Shown in pieces: positions 34,969-45,170 of a DNA stretch of 64,000 nucleotides. The DNA is from Ctenosaura bakeri (Eukaryota; Chordata; Lepidosauria; Squamata; Iguanidae), in NCBI GenBank assembly GCA_948474755.1, contig CAOLHI010000390.1, forward strand, positions 1-64,000, read 5' to 3'. The position numbers and the translations under genes were made by a program. Numbering within the stretch: position 1 is the first letter of the stretch; each line of letters opens with the position of its first letter. The notes under the pieces are model-generated. The model did not search any database. It had not been told where the DNA came from and saw nothing but the letters and a program-made list of their open reading frames with translations.

Positions 34969-36812
34969 GATCGCCCCTCAAGCAGCCTGGGGTGAACATA
35001 ACCAGATGAGTCTGGCTGCCAAAAACGAACCTGCGGGAGGGGAGGGGAGGGGAGGGGGGTGTCAGGCCAGGTGCCTCTTGGGGAGCCCCAAGGGAGACAG
35101 GGGCAGACAGCGGACCTTTGGGGGAAAGGGGTGCCAAAGGAGAGGGAAAGGAGACTTCACCCCACTCCCCAGTTTCCCCCCTTGAAGAGAGAGAGAGAGA
35201 GAGAGAGATCAGGCCTCTTTCCCCACTCCAGCCCCCTCCTTCCCTCCGCTGCCCCGCCCATCCCCCCTGCACCTTTGGCCCTTCAGCTTCGGGGCACCCA
35301 ACTCTCTTTCTGACTGAGGCTCGACTCAAGTCCCTGCAAGGCCCGGCATGGAGGGACGGAACCCTGGAATGCTCCAGGGGGAAGAGACCCCCCCAGGGCC
35401 AAATCCAGTCCACCCCCTCCTGCCCTGCGGGGAGAGATGGTGTGAGCCCCCCCTTGGAGAGATGGCCCTCTAGCCTCCCTCGAGAAAGGGAAGGCAAGCA
35501 TCTTCCCAACCTTCCACAGAGGCAGCAGCGACGTCCACCGTCCCGCCCCTCCTTCCGTCAGGAAGGCCCTGCCAGGGTTTGGGTGGAAACTCATTTCGTG
35601 GAGTCTGAAGGGAAACATGGGGGGGCTCTGCTCTCCTTCGGACAAACCCGCCCCACAGTAGCTCCGCTCTTGGCAGCAGAGGGGCTGAGAGATGTGAGAG
35701 AGGAGGGAGAGGAGGAGCAGTCACCAGATTTGCCCATCGGGTTCCCAGTAACTGAACGAGGCCATCCTGGCAGGTGGAGCGTATGGGCTGTGCCCCCGGA
35801 GCCCTGGTACGGCCTTAATATGGGCGCTGGGGAGCCCGCGGCCCCTCCTTGAGCACCAAGGGGCCCTGGTCCACCCCCACCGCTGCCTTCTCCAGGTGCC
35901 AGGAGGGAGGGGGGCAGTGTTCCCAACCGCAGGAGCAAAATCCACATGCCGGCTGGTCCCACAGGCAAGATCCCTCCCCCGGGCTGCCAAAGCCTGGCAT
36001 CAGCTGGGCCAGGGCTGCTGCTGGGTGAGTTGCTCCCCAGGCACGCAAGTCCAGCCGTCAGGTGGGTGCCAGGCAGAGACTGGGCATCAGCACCCGAGGC
36101 CACGCAGTCGCTGCCACATGCTGGTCCAGCAACACACCCACTGGCAAGCCCGGGCAAAGGGAAGTCACGCTGAACGGGAAGGTCGGGTGAGCAGGGCACA
36201 GGTTCCTTCCCAAGCCTGACCCCCCTTGGACTTCAACACCCAGAATCTTGAGCCAGGAGCCCAGTCGCCTGGGAGTCCTGGAAGTTGGGGGCCCACCGTG
36301 GAGAGGGGTACCCCTGCAAAAACCTTTCCTGGGCAACTCAGCCCACTACCTGGGTGTACCTGGGACGCCACTCCCAAGGAAGGGGCTCAGAAGCCAGTCC
36401 AGAAGGAGGGCAAGAGTCGCAGGGAGAAGGCCGCCCCTCACGGTGGCGGTTTCACCAGAGGGGTAAGGGAGGAAAACGGGTCCTACGTGGGGGGCTTTGG
36501 GAGCCCTTTCCCTCACGAAATGGGCTGGGAAAGAAGAGGGATGGTGGCAAGCGCACCCGCACCCACCTGCCTCACAGCCCGGTCCTAAGAGTGTTTACTC
36601 AGCAGTAAGTCTCCAGGGCAGCTTCCTTGCTGGGCAGCGTGCATAGGATTGCAGCCTTAAGCCGTCAGCTTATTGTCTGTAGTGTGTCCGCTCCAACGAA
36701 CTGAAGAGCGGGGAGCCTTTTAGTTTGGATTCCTCTGATTTTTTTTTTCCTCGGTGAAAAGATGCACGTAGGAAGAGGATCGAGCGTTTTCCAGAGGGAT
36801 GTGTGCGACTGT
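34969..36812. other. GC-rich interior (cargo) of the SPIN-bounded locus
   Basis: Markedly more GC-rich than all neighbouring DNA, with G-runs (about 35035-35057), a (GA)n tract (35184-35209) and many 'cccc/gggg' blocks. Low stop density gives long frames on both strands (35118-35852 plus, 244 codons; 35591-36199 minus, 202 codons; 34946-35509 minus, 187 codons). They overlap, are compositionally biased and contain no domain. 36590-36660 ('gtttactcagcagtaagtc', 'gtgcataggattgcagcc') resembles a dispersed reptile repeat. The origin of the segment is unknown. Confidence 0.5.
35184..35209. repeat. (GA)n microsatellite
   Basis: About a dozen GA units within the GC-rich segment. Confidence 0.9.
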
Positions 36813-36974
36813 AGCCATTTCCACACTGGATTGTTATAGTATTGCTATTCCACTTTCAACATCCTATGGAATCCTGGGTTTGCAGTTTACGGAAGGGCCT
36901 CTGCAAACCCCAGGATTTCATAGGATGTTGAAAGTGGAATAAAAGCACTATAACAGTCCAGTGCGGAAATGGCC
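36813..36974. mobile_element. Family A MITE (copy A9) nested in the SPIN locus
   Basis: Starts AGCCATTTCCACACTGGATTG and ends GTGCGGAAATGGCC. Arms contain 'ctattccactttcaacatcc' and its complement. Flanks TGT / CGT. Confidence 0.85.
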
Positions 36975-37338
36975 CGTGTTGTGTATTTTGGGACGTTGGG
37001 GTAGAAGCATCAGTGAGTCAGACAGAGGTCACTTCACCACATGTGTCGTGGGCTACAGGTAGCACAATAGGTTGGTTCAGCCAGTGCCGTGAGCCTGAAG
37101 GTGGGCTGCCTCGCTCCTCACAAGAAAGTTTGAATGGTAGGAGTCATTTTCACTTGGCCGCAGCCTCTAAAATTTCAACTGTGTTGAAAGCAGCAGTATT
37201 GGAGGTAAAACGACACTTCATGAATTATAATTACTGGGTAAATGTAAAATCATGTACTGTAAAATCATCAACTACTGCAAAAAAAAAGTCTGTACCATGG
37301 GAACTTAATCTGGATGCTGATCAGTCTTTGCATATCAG
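36975..37338. other. SPIN interior, right part
   Basis: AT content rises again here. The ORF 37013-37360 runs into the SPIN end and has no transposase motif. It may be a remnant of the original SPIN interior. Confidence 0.35.
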
Positions 37339-37476
37339 ATATTTACATTACGATTCATAACAGTAGCAAAATTACAGTTATGAAGTAGCAACGGAAATAA
37401 TTTTATGGTTGGGGGTCACCACAACATGAGGAACTGTATTAAAGGGTCGCGGCATTAGGAAGGTTGAGAACCACTG
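37339..37476 (+). repeat. SPIN right terminal segment
   Basis: 'atttacattacgattcataa', 'agtagcaaaattacagttat', 'gggggtcaccacaacatgag' and 'gcggcattaggaaggttgag' match the SPIN 3' end. Ends CCACTG. Confidence 0.9.
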
Positions 37477-37559
37477 CTTTAGAAGGTACTAACAAGAGAA
37501 GGGGAAAAGAAAGATGGGGAAGATCGTCTAAATATTTCACTAAGCCCCCCCCCCACTCT

Positions 37560-37564
<5 letters not shown>

Positions 37565-37600
<36 letters not shown>

Positions 37601-37620
37601 CACACACACACACACACACA
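37565..37620. repeat. (TC)n(CA)n compound microsatellite
   Basis: About 17 TC units (37565-37598) then about 11 CA units (37599-37620). A C-run sits just before it. Confidence 0.95.
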
Positions 37621-38077
37621 TATATGGGTATCAGGTTCAGAGCATTACAGTCTCTAGGCATGCAGGGCCAAACCTTAATCTAGGGACACTCCTAGTGATG
37701 TTACAGATGATTCATTCTGATTATTCTACAAGGAATGACCCTGATGATGTCAGAGGAGTCAGGCCCTGGTGAAGTCATTCAGCATGATACATTAAGCCTC
37801 AACTACAGTTGTTCAGAGTGTATCATTCAAATAAAAAGCAGCAAGTCTACCAAATAAGAATATATCTCTGATTGGAAATTTAGTACTCTCAAATTCTGCA
37901 TTGAACAGAAAATAACAAACTTTTCCCAGTTAAATGAACTAGCTGTGGATTCTGAGATCCTTTGATGTCTTTTTTTGGAAGAGGAAGAAAGACCCTTAAG
38001 CTTTGCTAAACTCCATCAAGATTGCAAATTTCACAGTATTTCACTGTTTCAAGATCTTCCATCATTTTTCTGACTTG
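37621..38077. other. Unassigned DNA
   Basis: No recognised element. Confidence 0.4.
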
Positions 38078-38274
38078 GGCTATTTCCACACTACATGTTA
38101 TAGTGCTCTTATTCCACTTTCAACATCCTGTGGAATTCTGGGGTTGGTAATTTAATGAGGCCAAAGAGCTCCCTGAGAAGTCTAAAGGCCACTCCCTAAA
38201 CTGCAAACCCCAGAATTCCACAGGATGTTGAAAGTGGAATAATAGCACTAAAACAGCATAGTGCGGAAGTGGCC
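38078..38274. mobile_element. Family A MITE (copy A10)
   Basis: Starts GGCTATTTCCACACTAC and ends GTGCGGAAGTGGCC, with both 'ttattccactttcaacatcc' arms. Flanks TTG / TAA are not a clear duplication. Confidence 0.85.
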
Positions 38275-38374
38275 TAAGACTTTACTGATTGAGATGGGAG
38301 AGACCATGGCTGTGTTTTGACTAACAAAGGAGAAATATGTTGAGCTGATCACCCTTGTCCCATCAGACCTTCAT

Positions 38375-38441
38375 GAACCCATGATAGGTTCTCCTTAGAG
38401 TAACCATAAGTTGGAAGTGAAGGTAAACAACAACAACACGT
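38375..38441 (+). mobile_element. SINE 3' fragment
   Basis: 'gataggttctccttagagtaaccataagttgga' followed by the ACAACAACAAC tail, matching the 3' part of the common tRNA-derived SINE. Confidence 0.65.
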
Positions 38442-38453
38442 TTCTGACACTCA

Positions 38454-38909
38454 GGGCTTTTTCGCACTTTGGGGGGAAAACAGGGCGTTCTGATACTTAC
38501 TGGGCTGGCACGCTCCCTCCGCTGATCCAGGCTGATCCGGAGCAGTGTGTGGCTGCGCTACACACTGCTCCGGGGATGAAAATGGTGCTTTCTGGTTGGT
38601 GGAGGCTCTCCACCAACCGGAGAAGCTCACCAGCTGGAAGTCCGCCCCCAGAAGATTTGCAGCCTCATGCTGGTGCGAGCCTGCAAATCTACACATTAGC
38701 ACAGCGACGGACTGGGGCGTGCTGTGCTATTGAAAGACCTCTTTTAAGCGGTCTTTCAATAGCACAGCAAACCACCAGTTCTCGGCGTTCTGGAGAGGGC
38801 TGAAGTCCGGACATACATAAAGTAGTCTGGACCCAGTCTGCCCCTAAGTGCAAACATCCTCGCCGGAGGACAGTCTGCCCCATCGCTAAATCAAAGTGCA
38901 GAAAAGGCC
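38454..38909 (+). mobile_element. MITE family C (copy C3) with perfect TCA duplication
   Basis: 456 bp. Starts GGGCTTTTTCGCACTTTGG and ends AAAGTGCAGAAAAGGCC. TCA is repeated at 38451-38453 and 38910-38912. The central palindrome has 20-bp perfect arms (38720-38739 and 38750-38769). 'gctgatccggagcagtgtg' and 'cacactgctccgg' near the left are a second inverted pair. ORFs within are by-products. Confidence 0.88.
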
Positions 38910-38912
38910 TCA

Positions 38913-40849
38913 GTTGGTGTTAGTTGATGGAGCCATTCTTTATCCATTTATGGTTGTTGGCTCAGTTTGGCTTGAGACCCCTTCTTAGCTAACCTTTCTA
39001 TGTCCTGGGTGAGACAGAGTCAAAGACTTCCATGCAGAACAAATGTGTACACATAGAAGTCTCACAGAGATGTTGTTCAGACACAATCACCTTATTGATG
39101 TATGGGCATCTTGGCAACAATCTTCCAAGTTGTTTAGATTGTCATATGCATGTTTTATCCCCTTTTATCCTTACAGTAGCACTGTGAGGTAGGTTAGGCC
39201 ATTGAGTTTAATGTCTGAGCAGAGATTCTAACCCAGATGTCCCCACCAACCTGCCATAATGTCCAATGCATTATTCCAAGGGTTGGCAGTAGATGTTCTC
39301 CCCCATGAAGCCCTCAGACTAGTTTCAAAAGCTTTTAGCAAATAATCAGGTCAAAGCTATCTCTATCTTAGAAAGTGCAGAGGAAGGAAGATGGCAAGCA
39401 GATGCCATTCAGTTCAGGTACTCCACACACCGTTGACTCCAGTCCTACCTACCACTGGAACATGTTCATCTCTTTCCCTGCAATTATTTCTGAGTAAATG
39501 ACGTTGCTGACCAAAAAAATAAAAGTTCTCTGGCCTTTTTAACCACAGCATGCTCGCTCGATATCAGTGGCTAAAAGGGGAAGTGATAATGAAACAAACT
39601 GTTGACTTGCTATTGGCTCAGGCTTTAAAATGCTACCCTTTCTCAGTCAGACACACGTCCATGTAAACAGCATCTTAAGTTACATTTTGACCAGTGCAAA
39701 ATCCACATTTGATTTCTATGAATCAAAAATGTTGTTTCCTCTGGCCTGTGGAGGCAGCAAGAGTCACTGGGCAGTTAGATAGATAAGAATATTGGAATAC
39801 CACTTTAGTCTTTCCCCACTGAAATAACCATTCAACCTGACCGGGATGCAAGCAGGATGACAACATTCCAATCCGCAGATAAATCCACCAGCTTCTCTTA
39901 TCCCATCACAAGGAGTGCAAAATGCATTTAGCTGTCATCTGTTATTTCTGTATCCATTCTAATTCTTCCTGCCTTGTTATTCTGTCAGTTGCTTAATCTA
40001 TTTACATTGACTTTATTTTTAGTATGTCTATGGCGACAGCAAATGCTAGAATTGCCTTCGGTGTTGTCTGAAAACGGCCATTATCAAATCATAATGCCTA
40101 GCCTGATGAAGTCCTGTAAGGGCCCAAGGCAATCACTAGGCATCCTCAACAGCTGCCTGCATTTCAGTCCCTGCATATCAATTCCCACCTTGGAGGGGGC
40201 CTTGCGGTATTATCAGGAGTGGAGGAGGAGGAAGAGGGGGGTAAGTGTATTTATTAAAATTTGGATTACAGCTCGGCAAAGTGCTCCTTACTTTATTTAT
40301 GAAAGATTTTTACTTTGCACATTAATAAAGCTACTATCTCAATCTTTTATTGGTAAACTGTGTAAAATGCAAATGATCTGGAATCCAATTAATTTCTAGA
40401 AGGTTGCAGCTGTTTGGAGGCCTATTCACAAAGACATGTGTGTGGATGTGTATGGATGTGCCTGTATTTGATTGCTAAGAAAATCAGGCCTTATTATTGA
40501 AGTCCTGACTTTCAAAATTTTGACTATTGTTCATCAGTCGTGCTTAATGCAAACTGATAATATCCAAATTGTATTGCTCATTATTAAAAGTGGGGTGTGT
40601 GTGTGTAAAAATGTAGCTAATTCCAGGCCAAATCAAAGTATGGAAGCCGCAAAGAAAATGCATAAAAGTTATGTTCGTTTGAACAAAAACGGCTTTTTAT
40701 CTGATGTCTTTTTGGCATTTTTTGCCAAGAGATACAAGTAAAAACAACTGAGGTTTTATTTATTGAAGTTGCCATTTGGCTGTGTTTCATTTCAAGCTGA
40801 GTCAAAAATACCCCTCCCTCTTTCACAGAAACATTAATCCTCCATCAAC
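38913..40849. other. Unassigned DNA including a candidate conserved non-coding stretch
   Basis: No repeat recognised from 39560 to 40420. 39960-40420 has a balanced, non-repetitive composition with homeodomain-like ATTA/TAAT cores and is a candidate regulatory element. The 141-codon ORF at 39974-40399 lies in this stretch but shows no domain. Confidence 0.35.
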
Positions 40850-40985
40850 CATGGAAACCCACTGGGCGTGTCACACCCTCTCAGCCTCAGAGGAAGGCAG
40901 TGACAAAATATCTTTGCCAAGAAAAAATTCTGATAGGATTGCTGTAAATTGGAGCTAATTGGTAGACACATAACAACAACAAAGA
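40850..40985 (+). mobile_element. SINE 3' fragment
   Basis: 'ccatggaaacccactgggcgtgtcacaccctctcagcctcagagg', then 'gataggattgctgtaaattgga' and the ACAACAACAA tail. The tRNA-like head is missing. Confidence 0.8.
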
Positions 40986-41487
40986 AGAGGGGATATTTGC
41001 CAGAATCATACTGGTCCGCTAAGGCCGTTTAAGACTGCCAGCACAGGGAATAGCAACAGGAGGAAGAGCGCTGACGGATGGAAGGTTGTAGAAAATAAAG
41101 CTGGTCAGAGTCTGCAGGTTTTGTCTCCTTCCCTTACTACCCTGGAAAAAGTGAAACCACTGCTGTTAACAAGTTAGCTGTGGAATCTGGCCACAGCTGG
41201 ATTTCAAGGGACACACACAACATTCTCAGAATGTTTCAGGCAATGGAGAAGCAGGGCTTATAAACATAAAATGGCACGGGGCTGTTTCTTCCTCTGCTTG
41301 TTTCCTTCCTCCCCCTTTACCTCAGCCCCTTCCCATCATAACAAAGCATTCTGTACCAGGGCTGCTTCAGACAGCCAATCTAGCACCTGAAGTATCCTAA
41401 ATAAAGGACCGAAGACAGAAGAAATTAAACCCTCAATAATCTCATATTTAAAAGGGGTGGCCTAAATCCAACTTTTAGTAGAGAGGG
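40986..41487. other. Unassigned DNA
   Basis: No recognised element. Confidence 0.4.
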
Positions 41488-41573
41488 GCCCTCCCTAAAC
41501 TGCAAACTCCAGGATTCCATAGGATGTGGAAAGTGGAATCATAGCACTATAACAGTCTAGTGCGGAAATGGCC
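41488..41573. mobile_element. Half of a family A MITE (copy A11), at a CR1 border
   Basis: Only the right arm remains: 'ctccctaaactgcaaactcc', 'gatgtggaaagtggaatc', ending GTGCGGAAATGGCC. CR1 resumes directly after it at 'ctaggctcgggagcagcag'. Confidence 0.8.
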
Positions 41574-41889
41574 CTAGGCTCGGGAGCAGCAGAAAATAAG
41601 CTTCCTCCATCTTCAATAAGACATTCCTTCAAATATCTAAACATAATTATCATGTTGCCTCTTAACCTTCTCTTCTCCATGCTAAACATATCCAGCTTCC
41701 TAAGCTGTTCCTCATAGGGCATGTTTTCCAGGCCTTCTACCGTTTTTGTCACTCTCCTCTGGACACATTCCAGCTTGTCAGTATCCTTCCTAAACTGTGG
41801 TGCCCAGAACTGGACACAATATTCCAGTCAGGGAATGACCAAAGCAGAATAAAGTGGTACTATCACTTCTGTTGACCTAGGCAGTTATC
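41574..41889 (-). mobile_element. CR1 LINE 3' coding fragment
   Basis: On the minus strand it encodes TKTVEGLENMPYEEQLRKLDMFSMEKRRLRGNMIIMFRYLKECLIEDGGSLFSAAPEPR, the CR1 ORF2 C-terminus, preceded by the complement of 'ggtgcccagaactggacacaatattcc' (..YCVQFWA..). Interrupted on both sides by MITEs (A11 and C2). Confidence 0.9.
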
Positions 41890-41892
41890 TCA

Positions 41893-42349
41893 GGCCATTT
41901 CCGCACGGGTTAAAAAAAAATGGTGCAGTGTGTCCTCCACGGAGGATGTCTGCACCTTGGAGCGGACTGGGTCCGGACTACTTAGCGTAGATCTGCACCT
42001 CAGTCCACTCCAGAGCGACTCCAAATGGTCCTCCAGCGTGTTTTTTAAAAACCTGATTTTTCAGGTTTTTCAAAATGCCAGCGCGTGCCATTGTGTGCCT
42101 GCTCTCCAATGCAGATTCGCAGGCTCGCACCAATGCGAGCCTGCGATCTGCGGAGGGCAGGCTTTAGGCTGGCAAGCTTCAGCGGTTGGTCATGAACTAT
42201 GACCAACTGGAAGCCACCATTTTGGATGCTGGAGCAGTGTGGCTCTGCGATCATGCACTGTTCCTCCTCGCCCCGGATCGGACCGGACCCAAAGAAGATC
42301 CAGCGAGTAGCAGCACGGAGTGATTCCCTCACCGCATGCAGAAATGGCC
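41893..42349 (-). mobile_element. MITE family C (copy C2, inverted) with perfect TCA duplication
   Basis: 457 bp. Starts GGCCATTTCCGCACGGGTT and ends GCATGCAGAAATGGCC. TCA lies at 41890-41892 and 42350-42352. It is opposite in orientation to C1 and C3. The central palindrome is 'aaaacctgatttttcaggttttt' (about 42047-42071). Confidence 0.9.
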
Positions 42350-42727
42350 TCAGATTGCCTCATTGCAGAATCAGTAGCACGAGCAGTTGTGCAGCCTCTT
42401 GGTCTATATCTTATCCAACTGCTTGTGCAACCTCTTTCATCTAGCCTGCTCTTGAGCAACCACTTGAGCAACAAAAAATATACTAGATACCCACCTTTGC
42501 CCCAATTCTGCAAGTGCAAATTGTTACTGCAATAGACCTTGCCTTAGCATAACAACATGTTTCAAGGCAGGCCTAAGACTTCTCAATTCCCCAAATTTGT
42601 GTTAATTCACCCTCACCGCACATAACGTTTCAGTTTTCAGGAGTATTTTTAGCCTGTCACATCCACAAAATGCTGGGGAAGGTATACTAAATAGTTAACT
42701 GAGAGATTGAGTGAGTGTGATCATAGC
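42350..42727. other. Unassigned DNA
   Basis: No recognised element. Confidence 0.4.
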
Positions 42728-43345
42728 TGGAGGAAGAACTTCCTGATGGTAAGAGCAGTGTGACAGTGGAATGCGCTGCTTCAGAGTGTGGCGGAGTCTC
42801 CTTCTTTGAAAGTTTTTAAACAGAGGCTGAATAGCCACCTATTGGGAATACTTTGATGGTGTATTCCTGCATGGCAGGGGTTTGGACTGAATGGTCCTTG
42901 TGGTCTCTTCTGACTGTGATGCTATGGCCATTTCCACAAGACAGTGCCCTCCAGGCATGGGAACATGAGAGGAGTGAGACCGCAACAATGCTTTTGCATG
43001 ATATTGTTGTGGTACCGCCTTTCTCACGTTCCCAACCAGCGTGATCGCATTGACAAAAAACTCTTTCAATGGCCCCTGATTGTGTGAGGCTTCCATTGCT
43101 GTTGGCCATACAGAAGGGCCAGATGGACGATCATGTGCTTTCCCCCCACTGCGGCATGGGAAGAAAGCTAGCTGCAGTGTAGAAGGAAGGAGCATGTCCC
43201 TTGCACTCCTTTCCACAGGTAGCCAGGCAGATGCGGAGGGGAGCATTGTGGACACATTCCCATGCCAGCAGAAGTGCTGCCAGCATTGTGCCAGGAGGAC
43301 ACAGGAGAGCATCATTGTGTGGAAATGGCCTATGATTCTGTGAGG
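42728..43345 (+). mobile_element. CR1 LINE 3' end split by MITE D
   Basis: 'ggaggaagaacttcctgatggtaagagcagtgtgac' (ORF2 end), 'tgcatggcaggggtttggactgaatgg' (3' UTR), and after the MITE the terminal 'tatgattctgtgagg'. The two halves join within the CR1 terminal repeat. Confidence 0.9.
42926..43330. mobile_element. MITE family D with perfect TAT duplication
   Basis: 405 bp, ends GGCCATTTCCACAAGACA and GTGTGGAAATGGCC. TAT lies at 42923-42925 and 43331-43333. The interior is unrelated to A, B or C, with many 'gcatgggaa' and 'cagcattgtg' motifs. Overlapping ORFs (42839-43507 minus, 222 codons) cross its borders and are not genes. Confidence 0.85.
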
Positions 43346-43377
43346 GTTATGATTGCAAATACCAGGCGAGTGCAAGG

Positions 43378-43960
43378 TCAATGTCAGAGTCCAACTCCCT
43401 GCCTGTGATTCCCTGCCAGCAAGGGAGGGGAGGCGAAGGTACTTGCCCAAGAGGAGGAGGAGGAGGAGGAGGAGGTGGCAGCAGGGAATGTCCAATACAA
43501 ACAACAAGTGGAAACGCTGAGCTGAGCCAAGTCAAGGTCAAATCCAAAAGGTCCAGAAAGCTGAAGGTCCATCCAGAGGGGTCGTGAGGGCTTTCACAGC
43601 AATTTGTTACAAGCGAACAGCAATCCACTCTGACCCTTAAATAGCTATTGAAAACAGGTGTTATTCGTCATTGTTCTGTTTCCTTAACCTAGCCAAAGCG
43701 GCTTCCCTCTGAGCTGTTCATTTCAGTCTCTTCCATGATTGGGCGCTCAGGGGCACAGGGGACCGTAATTCCTCCAAATCACTGCTGGTTCCCTCGCCCT
43801 CTGGAGCTGGCTGGGGCAACTCTGCCTCCACTTGTCTTTCAATTGACAGGGATGTTTGCAAGCTGGTTTGGTCAATCACCGGCTCTGTTCCTGGCACAAT
43901 CAGTTGCTCATCGATCTCAGAGCCATCATCTATCACAGTCAATACTACATCCATTCACCA
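43378..43960 (-). mobile_element. LTR-like element with short acidic ORF (probably truncated)
   Basis: Read on the minus strand the layout parallels the LTR at 34324: an acidic ORF (43718-43954), a TATTTAAG-type promoter motif ('gctatttaag'), and an end '..CTGACATTGAC'. The plus-strand boundary near 43378-43382 reads GTCAATGTCAGAG. The other terminus is not found. Contains a (GGA)n tract at 43451-43475. Confidence 0.5.
43718..43954 (-). CDS. 78-codon acidic ORF in the LTR-like element (hypothetical)
   Basis: The product starts MDVVLTVIDDGSEIDEQLI, is Glu/Asp/Pro-rich (QPAPEGEGTSSDLEELRSP) and ends SWKRLK. There is no domain, signal or membrane segment. It occupies the same position before the promoter-like motif as the ORF at 34328. 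Likely the tail of a retroelement ORF; function unknown. Confidence 0.3.
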   Translation of the reverse strand: MDVVLTVIDDGSEIDEQLIVPGTEPVIDQTSLQTSLSIERQVEAELPQPAPEGEGTSSDLEELRSPVPLSAQSWKRLK

Positions 43961-44475
43961 GTATCCTAGACTGGCTACTTAGTTACATCGGGCCACCTGG
44001 CCTGTCCCACTCCCAGCTCACCTTAAGAACCAGCAACCTGATCAAGCAAAGGAGGTCTGTTCACAGCTGGAACAGTTACATCTGCCAAAGCTTCCCAAAG
44101 GAGACCACATAGGAACACTGTGATGAAAAAAATTTTGACAAGGGAGAAGCACTCAACCGTTCTACTAACTGATGCTATTTAGGTGGAATTTGATGGACTT
44201 ATGAGCCTTTACGGCATTTAATACACTCAAACCAATTCTCTCTCTCCCTTCTTTCAAAAGCTTCTGAGCTTAAGCCAATTTTTTCCTTTTTTTTTTTTTT
44301 GGCTTTATTTTGAGTGTTTCAAAACAACTAGATTAAGTTTGTGCTTCAAGACAATTTTGTTAAAATACTAAGGAAAAAGAAATTACTTTAAATTATTGCA
44401 ACAGGGCCTAAAATTCATTATGTGGTATATTTGATATTTACCACAGAATGAGATGTTTATAGATCAGTCATTAAA
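43961..44475. other. Unassigned DNA
   Basis: T-run at 44285-44301. No recognised element. Confidence 0.4.
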
Positions 44476-44528
44476 TCTCTCTCTCTCTCTCTCTTTCTCT
44501 TTCTCTTTTTTACACACACACACACACA
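44476..44528. repeat. (CT)n and (CA)n compound microsatellite
   Basis: CT units (44476-44506), a short T-rich spacer, then CA units (44512-44528). Confidence 0.93.
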
Positions 44529-45143
44529 TGTAGCACACACGACCCTCCCTGGATTGGGTGGCTGTGCAAGGTTCGAAGTGCAAGATGCTGGAAGATAAGA
44601 ACCAAACCAGTTCTGGTCTTTGAGGATGCAGTTTAAAAAGAAAAAACAAAAGGCACACAAGCATACATACACTCAGACTCCGTCGGAAAGGCAAGTCAGG
44701 CAACGGAACAGGATTCTCTTTTTTCAACAGATTATATAGGCTTTTCGTACGCGAGTGGCAAAACAGGCTGCCAATCCATCAATCCACAGTGTCGAAAGGG
44801 GCGGGGAGGGCTATCCCACCTCGGACGCCAAATACTGAGACACCCACGGGCCAGGTGCATGATAGGCTCGTAGCCAAATCTCATTACCTGCCCAAAACGG
44901 CAGCAGACGGTCTCTAATCAGGCTTTGCTCCCCCCTCACTGTACCGGACGGCGTGGGGAGTGAAGCACCCATCGTTAACATTCCTTGGCTATTCTCACAG
45001 GACTGCAGCATACAGGGCAGCCTGACCTAGCAACGCAACAGCATGAACTAACCCCCCAAATATGTTCATTGGTGTGAAAGCAGGCTGAATTGAAATGTGT
45101 GAGTGTGCAACACAGGGCCCACCCAGAGGGCCTCGGGCTCAAC
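44529..45143. other. Unassigned DNA, locally GC-richer
   Basis: 44740-44960 is GC-richer than its surroundings with several CpGs ('gtacgcgagtgg', 'gtgtcgaaaggggcgggg', 'gtaccggacggcg'). No gene or repeat identified. Confidence 0.35.
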
Positions 45144-45170
45144 AACACACACACACACACACACACACAC
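45144..45170. repeat. (CA)n microsatellite
   Basis: About 13 CA units. Confidence 0.95.

Larger units (their letters stand above)
34051..37484 (+). mobile_element. SPIN-type hAT element with large non-SPIN interior, with target duplications
   Basis: Terminal inverted repeats are CAGCGGTTCTCAACC (34059) and GGTTGAGAACCACTG (ending 37476). The octamer CTTTAGAA is repeated exactly at 34051-34058 and 37477-37484. The first about 120 bp (gtgggtcgcgacccctttgg..., cctaagaccatcgg) and the last about 140 bp (ttacattacgattcataaca..., ggtcaccacaacatgagg, gcggcattaggaagg) match the SPIN ends known from many tetrapods, where SPIN spread horizontally. The interior is not recognisable as a hAT transposase. 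It is mostly GC-rich DNA, interrupted by an LTR (34324-34968) and a family A MITE (36813-36974). Either SPIN captured unrelated DNA before inserting, or that DNA entered later. Confidence 0.92.

Noticed and set aside
35118..35852. 244-codon ORF as a host gene
   Set aside because: Low-complexity Pro/Gly/Arg/Glu content, overlapping long frames on the minus strand, crosses a (GA)n tract, no domain; explained by GC richness.
34946..36199. Minus-strand ORFs of 187 and 202 codons
   Set aside because: Same GC-rich block, overlap each other and the plus-strand frame; no start context or domain.
42839..43507. 222-codon minus-strand ORF
   Set aside because: Crosses the borders of MITE D, CR1 and an LTR-like element; a chance chain of unrelated pieces.
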